Source: Verrucomicrobiota bacterium (GTDB taxonomy: Bacteria; Verrucomicrobiota; Verrucomicrobiia; Opitutales; Opitutaceae). Taken from it: a DNA stretch of 8,572 nucleotides. The stretch's first letter is position 1. Every line of letters begins with the position of its first letter. Below are positions 5,970 to 8,572 of this stretch, one piece after another. The notes beneath the pieces were generated by a model. The model did no database searches. It was given only the letters and a program-made list of their open reading frames with translations, and was not told where the DNA came from. A program made the translations under genes and the position numbers. The stretch is from NCBI GenBank assembly GCA_023410155.1, contig JAEYQF010000172.1, positions 1 through 8,572 on the forward strand. Direction: 5' to 3'.

Positions 5970-6774
5970 CGGAGATCACGTGGGCATGATTGAAGATGTG
6001 CTCGGGGCAGTAGCACTGGTCGCCGGAGCATTTCGAACAGTAGCGAAAATCCATCTCCGGGTTGCTCACGTTGGTCTTGCCGCAGATGTAGCAGCGGTGC
6101 CGCACGTCCGGTTCGCGCGTGGCCTCCCGCGTGTGCTTGGCCTCGAACTCGGCGCGCCGGCGGCTCGCCCGCGCGCTCAGCGCGATGTCGCGGCCGAAGA
6201 AGAGGAAGAAGTTCACCGCCGCGGCCACCACCTGCAGTCGCGTGCTCATCTGGGCCATGAACGCTGAGACGAGAAACACCGCCCAAGTGAACATCGCCAG
6301 CCACTTGATCTTCACCGGCAGGATGAAGAACAGGGCCAGCTCGAAGTCCGGATTCAACCGCGCAAACGCGAGGAAGACCGACATCGCGAGATAGTAATTG
6401 GTGTAGGCGCCCATCGGCCGCAGAAACGCCAGCCCGACCGTGAGCGCGATACCGACGAGCCAGAACAAATTGTAACGAAACGCGCCCCAATACTGCTCCA
6501 GCGCGCTGCCCATCAGGTAGAAAATCCACCACGCAAACGGCAGCAGCGCCAAGCTGAGCATGGAGTTGAAGTTCACCGGCGGTGGCAGGAAGAGGAACGT
6601 CACCAGGCGCCAAGGCTGCCCGTTGACGACGGCCGCGGGCACCAGCACGAAGTCGTTCAGGTTCAGCAGTCCGAGCAGGTGGCAGAGCGTCACGAACACC
6701 TGACCGACGATCAGGTAGAGCGTCACATTCGGGAGCGCGAAGCGGCCGAACCAGCGTTCGAGTTTGTCCAGCAT
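5947..6774 (-). CDS. Rhomboid-like membrane protein without catalytic dyad, with Cys/His C-terminal tail
   Basis: A 275-residue polytopic protein. The rhomboid fold is indicated by the L1-like PWRLVTFLFLPPPVNFNSML (54-73), GSALEQYWGAFRYNLFWLVG (89-108), and the LPVKIKWLAM loop (152-161) seen in rhomboid relatives. About six hydrophobic segments span residues 17-195. The GxSG motif expected near 122-129 reads GAYTNYYL with no serine, and the last helix (about 172-195) has no histidine, so neither member of the Ser-His dyad is present. It is therefore likely a pseudoprotease of the iRhom/Derlin/TMEM115 kind, possibly binding or guiding membrane proteins. After a basic linker, residues 226-265 form a Cys/His cluster (Cys228-x2-Cys231, Cys246-x2-Cys249, Cys254, Cys256, His259, His263, His265), probably zinc-binding and cytosolic. 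It lies 36 bp after the TPR gene and overlaps prmB by 23 bp. The leader (cctttccccctgtc) has no Shine-Dalgarno motif. Confidence 0.85.
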   Translation of the reverse strand: MLDKLERWFGRFALPNVTLYLIVGQVFVTLCHLLGLLNLNDFVLVPAAVVNGQPWRLVTFLFLPPPVNFNSMLSLALLPFAWWIFYLMGSALEQYWGAFRYNLFWLVGIALTVGLAFLRPMGAYTNYYLAMSVFLAFARLNPDFELALFFILPVKIKWLAMFTWAVFLVSAFMAQMSTRLQVVAAAVNFFLFFGRDIALSARASRRRAEFEAKHTREATREPDVRHRCYICGKTNVSNPEMDFRYCSKCSGDQCYCPEHIFNHAHVISDADEPKA

Positions 6775-6810
6775 GACAGGGGGAAAGGAGCGCCGCGAAG
6801 GCAGCGCGCG

Positions 6811-7656
6811 TCAGTTGTCGGTTTTCCCCGCGAGCTGCGCAATGAGCTTTTGCTTTTGTTTTTGCAGCGCCGGTTGCGAGATCGAGTCGAGTCGGTCCCG
6901 CGCCTCGTCGAAGTCGCGCAACTTGATCAAAATGTTCGCCTGGTGCAGGCGCATCGTCTCCTTCTCCACGGGCGTCGTGGCCTGCTCCTCGAGATCTTCC
7001 CACGCCTTCATCGCCGCATCCCAATCCGGCGAGCCCACGTCGTAAAATGACTCCGCGTAGCGATACGCGAATTCGAACCGGTCCGGCGCCAGCTCCGTCG
7101 CCTGGCGAAACGCCTCGTGCGAAGCACGGTCGAGCGCTTCCACCCGCCACTCGCCCGAGAGCACAAACTCCTCGCGCGCCTCGTGCAGCAGCATCCCGAG
7201 CTGGTAGTGATAGAGCGGCTCCTGCGGCGCGAGTTTGATCGCGGCCATGTAGTAGGGCAGCGCATCGAGTGGCTTGCCGGACTCCGCGAGATAGTTGCCG
7301 ATCTGGTTCTTCACCAGCGGTTGATTGGGATCCAGCTCGTTGGACTTCAGCAGGAATCTCACCGCCTGCTCGTCCTGCCCGAGCTTGCCGAGCAGGTAGC
7401 CGTAGGCGGTGTAGGCCAGCGTGAATTTCGGATTCTCCCGCAACAACACCTCGTAGCGGCGGCATACATCCTCGATCTGCAAACGGAAACTGCTCTCGTC
7501 GAGGTTCTCGCCTTGCTCCGCCGCCGTCGCCAGCAATTCCCTCTGGCGCTCGAGCAGCTGGCGCAGCGTGCGGTCCGAGAGCGATTCGGTCTCCTGCGCA
7601 CGCACCACGCACGTGAGCAGGACGAGGAGACAGGAAACGAGGCGCAGCGTTTTCAT
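6811..7656 (-). CDS. Exported TPR-repeat protein
   Basis: A 281-residue protein starting with a clear signal peptide (residues 1-20, LVLLTCVVRAQ with cleavage probably after Ala20); the Cys at position 16 is not in a convincing lipobox. The ATG at 7656 is preferred over one 16 codons upstream because it begins the signal sequence. The mature part is helical, with tetratricopeptide repeats at about 79-112 (LAYTAYGYLLGKLGQDEQAVRF pattern ending NELDP) and 113-146 (ending AIKLAP), and further degenerate repeats to about 200 and 231-262. TPRs mediate protein-protein contacts, and here they would act in the periplasm or at the outer membrane face. No enzymatic domain is present and the partner is unknown. 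The C-terminus is Gln/Lys-rich (QKQKQKLIAQ). It is the first gene of the cluster with the rhomboid-like gene (36 bp) and prmB, and its 5' region is divergent from the radical SAM gene. Confidence 0.85.
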   Translation of the reverse strand: MKTLRLVSCLLVLLTCVVRAQETESLSDRTLRQLLERQRELLATAAEQGENLDESSFRLQIEDVCRRYEVLLRENPKFTLAYTAYGYLLGKLGQDEQAVRFLLKSNELDPNQPLVKNQIGNYLAESGKPLDALPYYMAAIKLAPQEPLYHYQLGMLLHEAREEFVLSGEWRVEALDRASHEAFRQATELAPDRFEFAYRYAESFYDVGSPDWDAAMKAWEDLEEQATTPVEKETMRLHQANILIKLRDFDEARDRLDSISQPALQKQKQKLIAQLAGKTDN

Positions 7657-7801
7657 CGGAAGGGGCGAGTGCGACACCTTGGGGCGCGCGAAGTGCCCGC
7701 GCAAACTTTGTTGCCCCCTAAGTGCCTGCCGCAGCCCAGCCGGCGCGTCCGCATCGATTCCACGGTTTGCCTCCGCCGGATAGTGTTCATCTGTTCACCC
7801 C

Positions 7802-8572
7802 ATGCCCACCGAGCGCTCCACCCACGCTCCCATCCTGCCTCCCGTGCCGCTTCGCGGTCGCGGAGCACAGCTCAACCCGCCCAACCGTTTCGAGCGGCTC
7901 CACGTCGCGCTCGATCCCGACACCACCGACGTGCCGCCCGAGGAACGCTCCGATCCGCGCACGACGTTCTACTTCGACGACACGCAGACGATCCTCACGA
8001 AAAACGACAGCCCCGACGTGCCGTTTTCCATGGGCCTCAATGCCTACCGCGGCTGTGAGCACGGCTGCGCCTACTGTTTCGCACGGCCCTATCACGAATA
8101 CCTCGGCTGGAGCAGTGGCCTGGATTTCGAAACCAAGATCCTGGTCAAACTTCGCGCGCCCGAGTTGCTCCGCCGCGAACTCTCGTCGCCGCGCTGGCAG
8201 CCGCAGAGCATCACGATGAGCGGCGCGACCGATTGCTATCAACCCGCCGAGCGTCGCTTCCAACTCAGCCGCGGCGTGCTGGAGGTTTGCCGCGAGTTTC
8301 GCCAGCCGATCTCGATCATCACGAAAAACGCCCTCGTCGCGCGCGACGTCGATCTGCTCGCCGAGCTCGCGCGCTTCCATTGCGCGGCCGTTTACGTGTC
8401 CGTGACCTCGCTCGACCGCGAACTCGCCGGCAAACTCGAGCCGCGCGCCTCGCGACCGGCCGCACGCCTCGAAGCGATTCGCACGCTCTCCACCGCCGGC
8501 GTGCCCGTGGGCGTGATGGTCGCGCCCATCATCCCCGGGCTCAACGACCACGAGATGCCCGCGATCCTCGAC
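7802..8572 (+). CDS. PA0069/Rv2578c-family radical SAM protein (3' end beyond window)
   Basis: An open frame from the ATG at 7802 to the last base gives 257 residues without a stop, so the C-terminus lies outside the window. The N-terminus carries the family start RGRGAQLNPPNRFE (18-31), then DPRTTFYFDD and ILTKNDSPDVPFSMGLN. The radical SAM cluster motif is Cys85-x3-Cys89-x2-Cys92 in YRGCEHGCAYCFARP, whose cysteines should ligate a [4Fe-4S] cluster that cleaves S-adenosylmethionine. GLDFETKILVK (106-116), MSGATDCYQPAE (139-150) and APIIPGLND (241-249) are further family landmarks, resembling spore photoproduct lyase-like barrels. The biochemical role of this family is not established to my knowledge. 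It is divergent from the TPR gene across 145 bp that must hold both promoters, in which I see no confident promoter elements. A long open frame on the opposite strand (8551-7787) is a composition artefact. Confidence 0.93.
   Translation, partial: MPTERSTHAPILPPVPLRGRGAQLNPPNRFERLHVALDPDTTDVPPEERSDPRTTFYFDDTQTILTKNDSPDVPFSMGLNAYRGCEHGCAYCFARPYHEYLGWSSGLDFETKILVKLRAPELLRRELSSPRWQPQSITMSGATDCYQPAERRFQLSRGVLEVCREFRQPISIITKNALVARDVDLLAELARFHCAAVYVSVTSLDRELAGKLEPRASRPAARLEAIRTLSTAGVPVGVMVAPIIPGLNDHEMPAILD

Noticed and set aside
5858..7612. Long open frame on the - strand (584 codons)
   Set aside because: It runs in another frame through the rhomboid-like and TPR genes, is Arg/Ala/Gly-rich with no domain pattern, and is explained by GC-rich codon bias.
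7117..8058. Long + strand open frame (313 codons) antisense to the TPR gene and into the radical SAM start
   Set aside because: It is antisense to a gene with clear signal peptide and TPRs, and continues out of frame through the radical SAM N-terminus; no recognisable domains.
7787..8551. 254-codon - strand open frame opposite the radical SAM gene
   Set aside because: The opposite strand encodes an unmistakable radical SAM motif; this frame is a mirror of its codon bias.
1..8572. tRNA, rRNA, CRISPR, insertion sequence or prophage features
   Set aside because: No spaced direct-repeat arrays, transposase-like proteins, terminal inverted repeats or cloverleaf-type segments were recognised; almost all sequence is accounted for by ordinary genes.

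Overview
The window is GC-rich, tightly packed bacterial chromosome with nine complete or near-complete genes and one gene cut by the right edge. There is no sign of mobile DNA, CRISPR, tRNA or rRNA. Codon use looks uniform. The protein set (periplasmic Do-type protease with a two-component system, rhomboid-like protein with a zinc-ribbon tail, secreted TPR protein, PrmB-type methyltransferase) and the near absence of Shine-Dalgarno sequences would fit a GC-rich Verrucomicrobiota member such as Opitutaceae. That assignment is inferred from general impression, not from a search.

Layout. At the left (14-699, + strand) a 63-residue DUF2892 membrane protein is followed by an exported single-domain rhodanese; these are the two halves of the E. 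coli YgaP fusion, here as separate genes. Converging on them (748-1104, - strand) is a small three-helix membrane protein with the histidine pattern of DUF4405 cytochrome-b-like domains. Its upstream region is shared with the divergent + strand gene for a Do-family (DegP/DegQ/HtrA) periplasmic serine protease with two PDZ domains (1237-2793). A GT-rich 12-bp tandem repeat and a strong intrinsic terminator follow the protease. Then comes an overlapping OmpR-family response regulator and membrane histidine kinase pair (2936-5009). Together, protease plus two-component system looks like an envelope-stress module, as in mprAB-pepD, cssRS-htrA and cprRS-htrA.

Converging on the kinase is a - strand cluster, transcribed from right to left: an exported TPR protein (7656-6811), a rhomboid-fold membrane protein without the catalytic Ser/His but with a C-terminal Cys/His cluster (6774-5947), and a HemK/PrmB-type protein-glutamine N5-methyltransferase (5969-5025) that overlaps the rhomboid gene by 23 bp. 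Divergent from the TPR gene, and running off the right edge, is a radical SAM protein of the PA0069/Rv2578c family (7802 onward).

No clearly novel multi-gene system is visible. The points most worth a second look are the degenerate rhomboid with its metal-binding tail, the protease/two-component arrangement with its direct repeat, and the consistent lack of Shine-Dalgarno motifs, with C/pyrimidine-rich leaders before many starts.
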